A stretch of 64,000 bases of DNA from positions 1 to 64,000 of the forward strand of contig NZ_BAABGM010000033.1 in assembly GCF_039541575.1 (NCBI RefSeq). The letters run 5' to 3'. The first letter of the stretch is position 1, and the number at the start of each line of letters is the position of its first letter. The notes beneath the pieces were generated by a model that saw only the letters and a list, made by a program, of their open reading frames with translations, did not search any database and was not told the DNA's origin. This DNA is from Fodinibacter luteus. GTDB lineage: Bacteria > Actinomycetota > Actinomycetes > Actinomycetales > Dermatophilaceae. Below, piece after piece: positions 40,863 to 52,984 of the stretch. The position numbers were made by a program, and so were the translations under genes.

Positions 40863-42520
40863 CGGTCCGCCTTCTCGTCCGACCCCGGGAACATGCCCGG
40901 CGGCATCCCCCGCCCGTCCCAGTTGAGGAGGTTGACCCGCCCGCGCATCGGGTTGTCGGCCGGGAGGCCGTCCATCGTGTCGGCCGACTGGGCCTGCTGG
41001 AGCACCCGGAAGCTCTCGATCGCGACCGGGGTGGGCGCGCCGCCCGAGCCCTCGCCGAAGATCTCCTGCCCGCCGCCGTACTCCGAGACGGCGCACTCGG
41101 TGGCGAGCTCCTCGAGGGCGTGGGCCTGCTCGGCGTGCGCCGTGGGGATGACGTAGCGCTCGTCGTACTTGGCCAGGGCGAGGAGGCGGAACATCTCGTA
41201 CATGTCCTCGCCCTCCATCCCGACCGCCGCCGGGATCTCGTCGCGGGGGTCGCGCCCGAGGTTGATGTCGCGCATGTACGAGCGCATCGCCGCGAGCTTC
41301 TTGAGCACCCCGTTGACCGGCTCGACGTCACCGGCCGTGAACAGGTTGGCGAGGTACTCGACGGGGATCCGCAGCGTGTCGATGGCCCCGAAGAGGTTGT
41401 CGACGTCCTCGGCGTCGTACCCGGTGTCCTTGATGACGTCGACGACCGGCGACAGCGGCGGGATGTACCAGACCATCGGCATCGTGCGGTACTCCGGGTG
41501 CAGCGGCAGAGCGACCTTGTAGTCCATGATGAGCCGCTTGACGGGGCTGCGCCGGGCGGCCTCGACCCAGTCACCCGGGATGCCGGCGGCCTCCGCCTCG
41601 CGCCGCACCTGCGGGTCCTCGGGGTCGAGGAAGACGCCGAGCTGGGACTCGTAGAGGTCGGTGTCGTTCGTCGCGGTCGCCGCCTCGAGCACCTTGTCGG
41701 CGTCGTAGAGGACGAGGCCGATGTAGCGCAGCCGGCCGACGCACGTCTCGGAGCACACCGTCGGGATGCCGACCTCGACCCTCGGGTAGCAGAACGTGCA
41801 CTTCTCGGCCTTGCCGGTCTTGTGGTTGAAGTAGACCTTCTTGTACGGGCAGCCGGTGATGCACATCCGCCAGCCGCGGCAGCGGTCCTGGTCGACGAGG
41901 ACGATGCCGTCCTCCTCGCGCTTGTAGATCGCCCCGCTCGGGCACGACGCCGCGCACGACGGGTTGAGGCAGTGCTCGCAGATCCTCGGCAGGTAGAACA
42001 TGAAGGTGCGCTCGAACTCGAAGCGCACCTTGTCCTCGATGCCCTTGAGCATGACGTCCTTCGCCGCGTGCTCGCGCGAGCCGCCGAGGTCGTCGTCCCA
42101 GTTGGCGCTCCACGAGACGTTGATCGGCTTGCCCGAGATGAGCGAGTGCGGCCGGGCGACGGGGAAGTTCTTCTGCGCCGGGGCGTTGAGCAGCGTCTCG
42201 TAGTCGTAGGTCCAGGGCTCGTAGTAGTCCTGGATCGACGGCATCTTCGGGTTGCTGAAGATCGTGAGCAGCTTGCGCAGCCGGCCGCCGGCGCGCAGGC
42301 GCAGCCGGCCGTTGCGCATGACCCAGCCGCCCTTCCACTCGTCCTGGTCCTCGTAGCCGCGTGGGTACCCCAGCCCGGGACGGGTCTCGACGTTGTTGAA
42401 CCAGACGTACTCGGTGCCCGCGCGGTTGGTCCACGCCTGCTTGCACGTGACCGAGCAGGTGTGGCACCCGATGCACTTGTCGAGGTTCATGACCATCGCC
42501 ATCTGAGCCATGACGCGCAT
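40859..42520 (-). CDS. narH: NarH, nitrate reductase beta subunit (Fe-S)
   Basis: A 553-residue electron-transfer subunit with four cluster motifs: CIGCHTCSVTCKQAW, CEHCLNPSCAASCPSGAIY, CRGWRMCITGCPYKKVYF (Trp replacing a Cys, typical of the [3Fe-4S] site) and CTFCYPR with a late CSETCVGR. Length is above that of E. coli NarH (512). ATG 42520 has GAGAAGG upstream. It lies 29 nt after narG. Confidence 0.96.
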   Translation of the reverse strand: MRVMAQMAMVMNLDKCIGCHTCSVTCKQAWTNRAGTEYVWFNNVETRPGLGYPRGYEDQDEWKGGWVMRNGRLRLRAGGRLRKLLTIFSNPKMPSIQDYYEPWTYDYETLLNAPAQKNFPVARPHSLISGKPINVSWSANWDDDLGGSREHAAKDVMLKGIEDKVRFEFERTFMFYLPRICEHCLNPSCAASCPSGAIYKREEDGIVLVDQDRCRGWRMCITGCPYKKVYFNHKTGKAEKCTFCYPRVEVGIPTVCSETCVGRLRYIGLVLYDADKVLEAATATNDTDLYESQLGVFLDPEDPQVRREAEAAGIPGDWVEAARRSPVKRLIMDYKVALPLHPEYRTMPMVWYIPPLSPVVDVIKDTGYDAEDVDNLFGAIDTLRIPVEYLANLFTAGDVEPVNGVLKKLAAMRSYMRDINLGRDPRDEIPAAVGMEGEDMYEMFRLLALAKYDERYVIPTAHAEQAHALEELATECAVSEYGGGQEIFGEGSGGAPTPVAIESFRVLQQAQSADTMDGLPADNPMRGRVNLLNWDGRGMPPGMFPGSDEKADR

Positions 42521-42549
42521 GTCGTGTCGCCTTCTCTCGTCGTCGGGGG

Positions 42550-46244
<3,695 letters not shown>

Positions 46245-46248
<4 letters not shown>

Positions 46249-47009
46249 GCGGGCTCCTTCGGGGTCGTGGTGCTGCGGAACGGGGTCCTCGTCGTCACGT
46301 GGGCGACGCAGGTCGTGGGGTCGACGAACGGCTCGAGCCCGACCTCGGCGTCGGTCTCGCCGAACTGCTCGAGCGAGCCCGCGATGAGGCCGCGGTGGAT
46401 GCCGCAGACGACGGCGGTGTTCGACCGGGCGAGGTCGAGGAAGGGGCAGTGCGCCAGCCGCACGTTCGCCGTGCGCCCGCCGTCGGTCGTCGTGAGCTCG
46501 GGGGTGTACCCCCACTGCTGGAGGACGTCGATCATCCGGCCGACCTTGCTCAGCCACCGGCCCGGGGTGTCGGCGGGCGCCTCGTCGGCATCGCCCGGAA
46601 CGTGCTGCCGGGCCCAGCGTCGCCCCACCTCGACGGGGGTCGGGGTGCGCCCCGTGCCCCCGGGGGACAGGGCGTCGGCCAGCAGCCCGCTGAGCAGGCG
46701 GAGGGAGTCGAGCTCGCCGGCGGCGTCGACGTCGGCGAGCGAGCCGGGGGCCACCGTGTAGACCTTGCGCGGCCGGCCCGCACCGCCCAGCCGCTGGAAG
46801 GCCGCCTCGACGAGCCCCGCGGCGACGAGCTGGTCGAGGTGGAAGCGGACCGTCGTGACGTGCAGCCCGACGCTCAGGGCCAGCTCGGCGGCGCTGAGGC
46901 CGGCCGGCTCGGCACCCCGCAGCGCCTCGTTCGCCAGGACGTCGAGGAGCCGCCGGCGCACGGGGGACGCGAGCAGCGCGGCCGTGCCGTGGTCCGCGAC
47001 GGCGGTCAA
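46245..47009 (-). CDS. Cys-containing HTH regulator coupled to narG (SufR/ArsR-like)
   Basis: A 254-residue regulator. The N-terminal winged helix (LASPVRRRLLDVLANEA, LSAAELALSVGLHVTTVRFHLDQLV, RPRKVYTV) resembles ArsR/SufR-type repressors. The C-terminal domain has three Cys and a His, HCPFLDLA, VCGIHRGL and TCVAHV (Cys-X13-Cys-X31-Cys), like the Fe-S ligands of SufR, so an O2/NO/redox-sensing cluster is likely. The TTG at 47009 is preceded by GGGGAGG at good spacing; ATG 47048 is an alternative. It overlaps narG by ATGA and probably controls the island. Confidence 0.75.
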
Positions 47010-47223
47010 CGTGCCTCCCCGGATATGAAGGAAAGGGTTCCTCCCCATCGAACCACATCCAGACCGCGAGCGGGAGCCGGGGGGCACGATCCGTCCTGCT
47101 CGGTGAGTTGCGGCATATGTCGTTGACATCGCGCTCGATTCGGGTGTACGACGGAGCGTCGTAGTCGTTAGGCTGACCTCACTGGCGGGCCCTTTGCGGG
47201 ATCACTACCGTCCTGTTCGACAT

Positions 47224-47249
47224 ATTTAGATGAGCAGATTCATCCAAAT
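47224..47249 (+). promoter_or_regulatory. 26-bp AT-rich palindrome at the narK promoter
   Basis: ATTTAGATGA-N6-TCATCCAAAT is an inverted repeat with one mismatch, ending one base before the GGAGG ribosome site of narK. The 47010-47261 gap is the divergent promoter region of regulator and narK. It also holds ATGTC-GTT-GACAT near 47117-47129. The palindrome is a good operator candidate for the coupled regulator. Confidence 0.6.
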
Positions 47250-47261
47250 GGAGGCATGGGC

Positions 47262-48623
47262 ATGACCCAGCTGACCGAGCCCGTCGAGGCGCCCGCCCAC
47301 GTGACCGTGTCGAGCGGCGCCAAGCGCGTCCTCACGATGTCGACCCTCGCGTTCACGCTCATGTTCGCCGTGTGGCTCATGTTCGGCATCCTCGGCGTGC
47401 CGATCCAGAAGGAGCTCGGCCTCAGTGACCCCGAGCTGGCCTGGATCTCCGCGGTCGCCGTGCTCAACGGCTCGCTGTGGCGCCTGCCCGCCGGCATGCT
47501 CACCGACCGCATCGGCGGGCGCATCGTCACGATCTCGATGCTCCTGCTCACCGCGATCCCCTGCTTCTTCATCACCCAGGTCACCGAGTACCTCCCCCTG
47601 CTCGTGCTGGCGTTCCTCGTCGGCTTCGCCGGCAACCTGTTCAGCGTCGGGATCGCGTGGAACGCCGCGTGGTTCCCCAAGGAGCGGCAAGGGTTCGCGC
47701 TCGGTGTCTTCGGCGCCGGAAACGTCGGCGCCTCGGTCACCAAGCTGCTCGTCGTCCTCCTGCCGACCATCATCGTCAGTACGACCGGCGCCATGTACCT
47801 GGGCATCTTCCCCGGTGGCTGGCGAATCTTCCCCGCGTTCTACACCGTGGCCCTCGTCGTCGTCGCGATCCTCACCTTCGTCATCGTCCCGCGACACGAC
47901 AGGAAGGGCGGCGAGGGCAAGCCGATGCGCGAGATGCTCGCCCCGCTCAAGCACGTGCGGGTCTGGCGGTTCAGCCTCTACTACGCCGCCGTCTTCGGGG
48001 CCTACGTCGCGCTCGCCGCGTGGCTGCCCAAGTACTACGTCGACAACTACGACGTCCAGCTGCAGACCGCCGCCCTGCTCACCGCCACCTTCATCTTCCC
48101 CGCGTCCCTGCTGCGACCCGTCGGCGGCTGGTTCTCCGACCGCTACGGCGCCCGCCGGGTCATGTACTGGACGTTCGGCGTCATGACCCTGACCACCGGC
48201 ATCCTCATGATGCCCAACGGCCACCTCGTCATCGCCCAGGCCGACGGCACCGAGAGCGAGCACCTCGCCTACGCCATCGGCATCGCGCCGTTCGCGTTCC
48301 TCGTCTTCGTCCTCGGCTGCGCGATGGGCGTCGGCAAGGCCGCCGTCTACAAGCACATCCCCGAGTACTTCCCCGACAACGTCGGCTCGGTGGGGGGCCT
48401 GGTCGGGATGTTCGGCGGCCTCGGCGGCTTCTTCCTCCCGCCGCTGTTCGCCTACACCAAGGAGTGGTCGGGCTTCCCGAGCTCGACGTTCTTCGTCCTG
48501 TTCCTGCTCACCGCGGCCTGCTTCCTGTGGATGCACTGGACCGTCGTCCACATGCTCCACCACGAGTCGCCCGACCTCGCCCGACACCTCGAGTCCCCGG
48601 ACACCGCCCCGGTGTCCCGCTGA
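47262..48623 (+). CDS. narK: NarK-type MFS nitrate/nitrite transporter 1
   Basis: A 453-residue, twelve-helix transporter of the nitrate/nitrite porter family: LMFGILGVPIQKELGLSD, WRLPAGMLTDRIGGRIV, GNLFSVGIAWNAAWFP (nitrate signature region), FGAGNVGASVTK and VGGLVGMFGGLGGFFLP. Two ATGs exist; 47262 is preferred because GGAGG lies 7 nt upstream (1 nt for the ATG at 47256). Likely a nitrate/proton symporter (NarK1 type), divergent from narGHJI. Confidence 0.9.
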   Translation: MTQLTEPVEAPAHVTVSSGAKRVLTMSTLAFTLMFAVWLMFGILGVPIQKELGLSDPELAWISAVAVLNGSLWRLPAGMLTDRIGGRIVTISMLLLTAIPCFFITQVTEYLPLLVLAFLVGFAGNLFSVGIAWNAAWFPKERQGFALGVFGAGNVGASVTKLLVVLLPTIIVSTTGAMYLGIFPGGWRIFPAFYTVALVVVAILTFVIVPRHDRKGGEGKPMREMLAPLKHVRVWRFSLYYAAVFGAYVALAAWLPKYYVDNYDVQLQTAALLTATFIFPASLLRPVGGWFSDRYGARRVMYWTFGVMTLTTGILMMPNGHLVIAQADGTESEHLAYAIGIAPFAFLVFVLGCAMGVGKAAVYKHIPEYFPDNVGSVGGLVGMFGGLGGFFLPPLFAYTKEWSGFPSSTFFVLFLLTAACFLWMHWTVVHMLHHESPDLARHLESPDTAPVSR

Positions 48624-48666
48624 CCCCATGCCACCGGCCACCCGGCCCTGAAGGAGAGAGACCGCC

Positions 48667-50064
48667 ATGAGCACCGCCCCCGCACCGGCCCGCAAGGGCG
48701 AGTGGCTGGAGTCCTGGGACCCCGAGAACGAACAGACGTGGGACAAGTCCCTCGCCTGGCGCACCCTGTGGGTCACGACGTTCTGCCTCACCCTCGCCTT
48801 CGTCGCGTGGTTCCTCCCGAGCGCGATCATCCCCAAGCTCAACGCCCTCGGGTACGACTTCTCCAAGAGCCAGCTCTACTGGATGGCGGCCATGCCCGGC
48901 CTGGCCGCCGGCCTCCTGCGGCTCGTGTGGATGGTGCTGCCCCCGATCCTCGGCACCCGCAAGATGGTGTCCCTGACCAGCCTGCTGCTCATCGCCTCCA
49001 CCCTCGGGTGGGGCGTGCGCGTCCAGTCGCCGACGGCCCCGTACTGGGAGCTCATGGTGCTCGCGTTCCTCGCCGGCATCGGCGGCGGCGCGTTCTCCGG
49101 CTTCATGCCGAGCACCTCGTACTTCTTCCCCCGGCGCATGCAGGGCACCGCGCTCGGCCTCCAGGCGGGGCTCGGCAACTTCGGCGTCTCCCTCGTGCAG
49201 CTGCTCACCCCGTACCTCATCGCCATCTCGGCGCTCGCGATCTTCGGCGGCAGCCAGCAGATGACCGTCCCCGGCAAGCCCCCGGTCGAGGTCTGGTACC
49301 AGAACGCGGCCTTCGTGTGGATCCCGCTCATGGTGGTCGGCGCGATCCTCGCCTGGACCATGCTGAAGTCGGTGCCGATCAAGGCGAACATCCGCCAGCA
49401 GTTCGACATCTTCGGCAACCAGGACACCTGGTGGATGACGATCCTCTACATCATGACCTTCGGCACGTTCTCGGGCCTGGCCGCCCAGTTCGGCCTCCTC
49501 ATGGCCAACCTCTACGGCAACGGCAACAGCGAGATCGTCGAGGGCACGGGCGCGACCGCGACGGTGCTCGTCGCCGGCTACGCCGTCCCCGACGTCGTGA
49601 AGTACGTCTTCCTCGGCCCACTCATCGGTGCCGCGGCCCGCGTCGGGTTCTCCCCGCTCACCGACCGGATGGGCGGTGCGATCTGGACCCTCATCTCCGG
49701 CATCGGCCTCGTCGCCTCGATCACGTACACGATCCCCGCGCTCACGCCCGACACGAGCTCGGCGGCCGCGCTCGAGGCGGGTTTCGACCAGTTCCTCTAC
49801 GGGATGCTCGCGATCTTCCTCTTCGCCGGCATCGGGAACGCGTCCACCTTCAAGCAGATGCCGATGATCTTCGAGCGCCGCCAGGCCGGCGGCGTCATCG
49901 GCTGGACCGCCGCCATCGCGGCCTTCGGCCCGTTCTTCTTCGGCATGGGGGTCACGACCCTCGGTCCGGTCGCGTTCTACTCCATCGGCGTCGCGTGGGC
50001 GGTCATGTGCGTGGGCATCACGTGGTGGCGCTACGCCCGTCCGGGCGCCCCGAAGCCCGGCTGA
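48667..50064 (+). CDS. narK: NarK-type MFS nitrate/nitrite transporter 2
   Basis: A 465-residue porter with a longer N-terminal WLESWDPENEQTWDKSLAWRT, which is typical of the NarK2 nitrate/nitrite antiporter branch, then FLPSAIIPKLNALGYDFSKS, GFMPSTSYFFPRRMQGTALG, GLGNFGVSLVQ and RRQAGGVIGWTAAIAAFGPF. AAGGAGAG ribosome site. It follows narK 1 by 43 nt. Together they allow nitrate entry and nitrite export. Confidence 0.9.
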   Translation: MSTAPAPARKGEWLESWDPENEQTWDKSLAWRTLWVTTFCLTLAFVAWFLPSAIIPKLNALGYDFSKSQLYWMAAMPGLAAGLLRLVWMVLPPILGTRKMVSLTSLLLIASTLGWGVRVQSPTAPYWELMVLAFLAGIGGGAFSGFMPSTSYFFPRRMQGTALGLQAGLGNFGVSLVQLLTPYLIAISALAIFGGSQQMTVPGKPPVEVWYQNAAFVWIPLMVVGAILAWTMLKSVPIKANIRQQFDIFGNQDTWWMTILYIMTFGTFSGLAAQFGLLMANLYGNGNSEIVEGTGATATVLVAGYAVPDVVKYVFLGPLIGAAARVGFSPLTDRMGGAIWTLISGIGLVASITYTIPALTPDTSSAAALEAGFDQFLYGMLAIFLFAGIGNASTFKQMPMIFERRQAGGVIGWTAAIAAFGPFFFGMGVTTLGPVAFYSIGVAWAVMCVGITWWRYARPGAPKPG

Positions 50065-50074
50065 TCCTCCCCGG

Positions 50075-50122
50075 CCGTGAGTGCGGACGCGGCTGCCCTG
50101 GCGGCCGTCTCCGCACTCACGG
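50075..50122. repeat. Palindrome between convergent narK2 and mobA (GTGCGGA family)
   Basis: CCGTGAGTGCGGA and TCCGCACTCACGG are perfect 13-bp arms around a 22-nt centre. The right arm contains the mobA stop codon. Probably a bidirectional terminator. Confidence 0.8.
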
Positions 50123-50713
50123 TGTGAGGTCCTCGAGGTCGCGCGGGGTGTCGACGTCGCGCGACGCCGCCCCCGGGACCGGCACCGCGACGTGGGCGAG
50201 CGCGAGCAGCGTCTTCGCCGGACGTCCGTGGGCCGGGTGGGGCAGCGCGTCGCGCACGGCAGCGGCCCGGTACACGGCGAGCAGCGGGTTCGCGACGCCC
50301 TCGTCGTCCGTCCCGACCGCGGCGTGGATGCCGGGTGGCGCCGCGTCGAGGGTGGCGGCCAGGGCGACGAGGGCCGGGGCGGCATACGGCATGTCCCCCG
50401 CGACGACGGCGACGAGTCCCGTGCGCACGACCGCGACCCCGGCCGCGACCCCGGCGAGCGGGCCCCCGCCCGGGGGGTCCTCCCTCGTCCAGGCGACCTC
50501 GCGCCCCGTGGCCCGTGGCTCGCCCACGGCGACGACGCGCCACGACCCGGGCAGCGCGGCGAGGAGGTGGTCGAGCACCGTCGTCCCGGCGAGCGGCGCC
50601 GCGAGCTTGTCGGAGCCGAAGCGCACCGACCGCCCGCCGGCGAGGACGACGACGGTGACGTCACCGGTCTCGGGTGCGTCGTCACCGGTCTCGGGTGCGT
50701 CGTCACCGGCCAT
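50117..50713 (-). CDS. mobA: MobA-like molybdenum cofactor guanylyltransferase
   Basis: A 198-residue nucleotidyltransferase: VVVLAGGRSVRFGSDKLAAPL (P-loop-like LAGG and Lys) and VVAGDMPYAAPAL. MobA links GMP to molybdopterin to form the MGD that NarG needs, which explains its position. ATG 50713 starts with a duplicated DDAPETG (21-bp tandem repeat) that is not part of the family; a start at about VTVVVLAGG would give the usual length. Confidence 0.85.
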   Translation of the reverse strand: MAGDDAPETGDDAPETGDVTVVVLAGGRSVRFGSDKLAAPLAGTTVLDHLLAALPGSWRVVAVGEPRATGREVAWTREDPPGGGPLAGVAAGVAVVRTGLVAVVAGDMPYAAPALVALAATLDAAPPGIHAAVGTDDEGVANPLLAVYRAAAVRDALPHPAHGRPAKTLLALAHVAVPVPGAASRDVDTPRDLEDLTP

Positions 50714-50912
50714 GGGCACCAGTGTGGACCCCGTCCCACGGCACCCCCGCGGCGGCGGGCCCGGACGAGCTTGTGGGCGGTGTCGGCCGCCCAGACCGCC
50801 GGCACGGCGACGAGGGCGAGCGCCCGGCCGAGCGGCGAGGGCCACGATCCCCCGAGCAGCTCGGCCACCGGGTGTGACCCTGAGCGCCACGCTCCCGATA
50901 CGCACCGCCCCC
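50714..50912. other. Gap upstream of mobA without a confident gene
   Basis: A minus-strand frame here reads HPVAELLGGSWPSPLGRALA and continues with a hydrophobic helix, but it has no good start and runs into mobA in another frame. It could be a small membrane protein or a decayed gene. I do not call it. Confidence 0.4.
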
Positions 50913-50975
50913 GACCTCGCCGTGGGTGCGGACGTGGTTGTGGGAACGACCACGTCGGCACCCGAGGCGGAGGTC
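50913..50975. repeat. Palindrome downstream of the CEOS-like gene (GTGCGGA family)
   Basis: GTGCGGACGTGG (50926-50937) and CCACGTCGGCAC (50950-50961) pair with one mismatch; outer GACCTCGCC/GGCGGAGGTC extends the stem. It reaches the stop codon of the minus-strand gene. Confidence 0.7.
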
Positions 50976-52137
50976 AGGTCGCGACGGGCGGGTGCGGGTG
51001 GTGCGGCGAGCGGCCCTGGAACGACAGGATCGCGGGGTTCTGGATGACCCCCTCGCGGATCTCGATGGCGCGCCGGATCGTCGGGTCGGCGTCCCAGCCA
51101 GCCGGGCCGGCCATGACCGAGCGGATGAACGGCAGCAGCGCCTCGCTGATCTCCCACGTCGCCGACGCCCACAGGTGCGAGGGGCTGTGGTCGACGGCGT
51201 AGTGGAGCACCCCGTCGCCGACGACGAAGGTCGGGTCCTCGAACGTCGTCGGCCGGGCCCACGCGAAGCCCATCCCCTCGTCGCACGAGACGTCGACGAC
51301 GAGCGTGCCGTGGGAGAGCAGCGGCAGGTCGTCGTCGGTGAGGAACATGAGCGGGGCGTCGGTGTCCTGCAGGACGCAGTTGACGATGACGTCGTGCTCG
51401 GCGAGGAACCCGGCGAGCGGCACCCGCCCCCCTGGCAGGGCGACGTGGCTCGCCGGGGCCACCCCGTCGTCGTCCTCGAAGTGCAGGATCCGGGCCGAGT
51501 GGATCGGGGCCGCCACGGCCGCGACCTGGCGGTGGGTCAGCACGTCGACCTCGGTGACCCCGAGCCCGGTGAGGGCGGTGACCGCGCCCCGGGCGGTGGC
51601 ACCGAACCCGATGACGACGGCGCGGAGCCGGGGCCCGAAGTGCCCGCTCGCCCCGGACAGCTGGAGCGCGTGGAGCACCGAGCAGTAGCCGGCGAGCTCG
51701 TTGTTCATGTGGAAGACGTGGAGGTTGAACGCGCCGTCGCGGGCCCAGTGGTTCATCGCCTCGAACGCGATGAGGGTGAGGCGCTGGTCGACGGCGTGCT
51801 GGGTCAGCACCGAGTCCTGGACGCAGTGCGGCCACCCCCACAGCACCTGCCCGTCGCGCAGCGCGGCGATGTCGCTGAGCACCGGCTTGGGCTGCAGGAT
51901 GACGTCGCACTCGGCGACGAGCTGCTCGCGGGTCAGCACCCCGGCGACGAGGGTGCGCAGCTCGTCGTCCGACACGCCGAAGCGCTCGCCGTAGCCGGTC
52001 TCGAGGTGGATGCCGGCGCGCAGGTCCGCGGGCACGCGGTCGAGGTGGCGCGGGTGGAGGGCGAGGCGCCGCTCGTTCTCCTTGAGCGATCGCCCCATGA
52101 CACCGAGGGACAGGGTGGGTGCTGGCTGGCTCGTCAC
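50974..52137 (-). CDS. N5-(carboxyethyl)ornithine synthase-like dehydrogenase
   Basis: A 387-residue member of the alanine dehydrogenase/CEOS family: LGVMGRSLKENERRLALHP, ILQPKPVLSDIAALRDGQ, LWGWPHCVQDS, AFNLHVFHMNNELAGYCSVLHALQL (written here as overlapping pieces: FNLHVFHMNNELAGYC and CSVLHALQL), VVIGFGATARGAVTAL and VDVSCDEGMGF. These match N5-(carboxyethyl)ornithine synthase, which reductively condenses pyruvate with the side-chain amine of ornithine or lysine using NADPH. GTG 52137 lacks a clear ribosome site. It is beside a phosphopantetheinyl transferase and a Pls-type synthetase. Confidence 0.8.
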   Translation of the reverse strand: MTSQPAPTLSLGVMGRSLKENERRLALHPRHLDRVPADLRAGIHLETGYGERFGVSDDELRTLVAGVLTREQLVAECDVILQPKPVLSDIAALRDGQVLWGWPHCVQDSVLTQHAVDQRLTLIAFEAMNHWARDGAFNLHVFHMNNELAGYCSVLHALQLSGASGHFGPRLRAVVIGFGATARGAVTALTGLGVTEVDVLTHRQVAAVAAPIHSARILHFEDDDGVAPASHVALPGGRVPLAGFLAEHDVIVNCVLQDTDAPLMFLTDDDLPLLSHGTLVVDVSCDEGMGFAWARPTTFEDPTFVVGDGVLHYAVDHSPSHLWASATWEISEALLPFIRSVMAGPAGWDADPTIRRAIEIREGVIQNPAILSFQGRSPHHPHPPVAT

Positions 52138-52273
52138 GGTCGCGTCCGATCGGGGAGGCGGACGGGGGACGGGGCCCCGTGCGCGGTTACGGTCCGGTGC
52201 TGCCACCCTACGCCGGGGGCGGGTGCCGGGCCGGGACGTTGCGCCCGCCCGGTCCCTGCCCGATCCTGAGCGG

Positions 52274-52984
52274 GTGGATGCCGTCGCCGGGCCGGGTGCG
52301 CGCCCTCGCGGTCCCGCCTCGTGGCGGCTCGCGTCGTGCGCCACGTCGGATCCGGCCGACCCGTCCTCCCTGCACCCCGAGGAGGCCCTGCTCGTCGCGG
52401 GGGCGCGCCCGGACCGGGTCGTCGAGTTCGCGACCGGGCGGCACTGTGCCCGCACCGCCCTGCGGCAGCTCGGCGTCGACGACGCCGCGCACCCCGTGCT
52501 GGCCGACCCCCGCGGGGCCCCGAGCTGGCCGCCCGGTGTCGTCGGGAGCATCACCCACACGAGCGGGTGGACGGGTGCCGTGGCGGCCCGTCGCGGGGGG
52601 CGCGGCGGCATCGCGTCGCTCGGGCTGGACGCCGAGCCCGCCGCTGCGCTGCCGCCCGGTGTCCTCGAGGTCGTGGCGACCGACCGCGAGCGCGCGGCCC
52701 TCGACCGCCTCGGCGGCGTCGACGGCTCGGTGCCCTGGGGCGCCGTGCTCTTCGCCGCGAAGGAGGCCGCCTACAAGGCGTGGTACCCCTTGACCGGCGT
52801 CGTGCTGCACCACGGGCAGGTGGAGGTCGAGCTGTCGACGGGCGGGCGGTTCCGGGCGCAGGTCTCGTCGACGGGCGTCGGGTCCGGTGCGGCGCGCCGC
52901 CTCGTGCGTGGTCGGTGGCGGCTCGGCCCGACGGCGGTGGTCACGCTCGGGGTCGTCTCGGCGCCGTGGTCCGGGCCCGGCTGA
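52274..52984 (+). CDS. 4'-phosphopantetheinyl transferase (EntD/Sfp-type)
   Basis: A 236-residue PPTase: LHPEEALLVAGARPDRVVEF, TGRHCARTALRQLG, VGSITHTSGW, LGLDAEP (Mg-binding Asp-x-Glu) and the catalytic LFAAKEAAYKAWYPLTG. It would convert the carrier Ser of the nearby synthetase from apo to holo form. Start uncertain: GTG 52274 gives a family-like length; the frame is open further upstream. It overlaps the convergent M1 peptidase gene by 44 bp at the 3' end. Confidence 0.82.
   Translation: MDAVAGPGARPRGPASWRLASCATSDPADPSSLHPEEALLVAGARPDRVVEFATGRHCARTALRQLGVDDAAHPVLADPRGAPSWPPGVVGSITHTSGWTGAVAARRGGRGGIASLGLDAEPAAALPPGVLEVVATDRERAALDRLGGVDGSVPWGAVLFAAKEAAYKAWYPLTGVVLHHGQVEVELSTGGRFRAQVSSTGVGSGAARRLVRGRWRLGPTAVVTLGVVSAPWSGPG

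Noticed and set aside
50508..50902. Possible small membrane protein gene upstream of mobA
   Set aside because: No good start, overlaps mobA by about 200 nt in another frame, and no family recognised.
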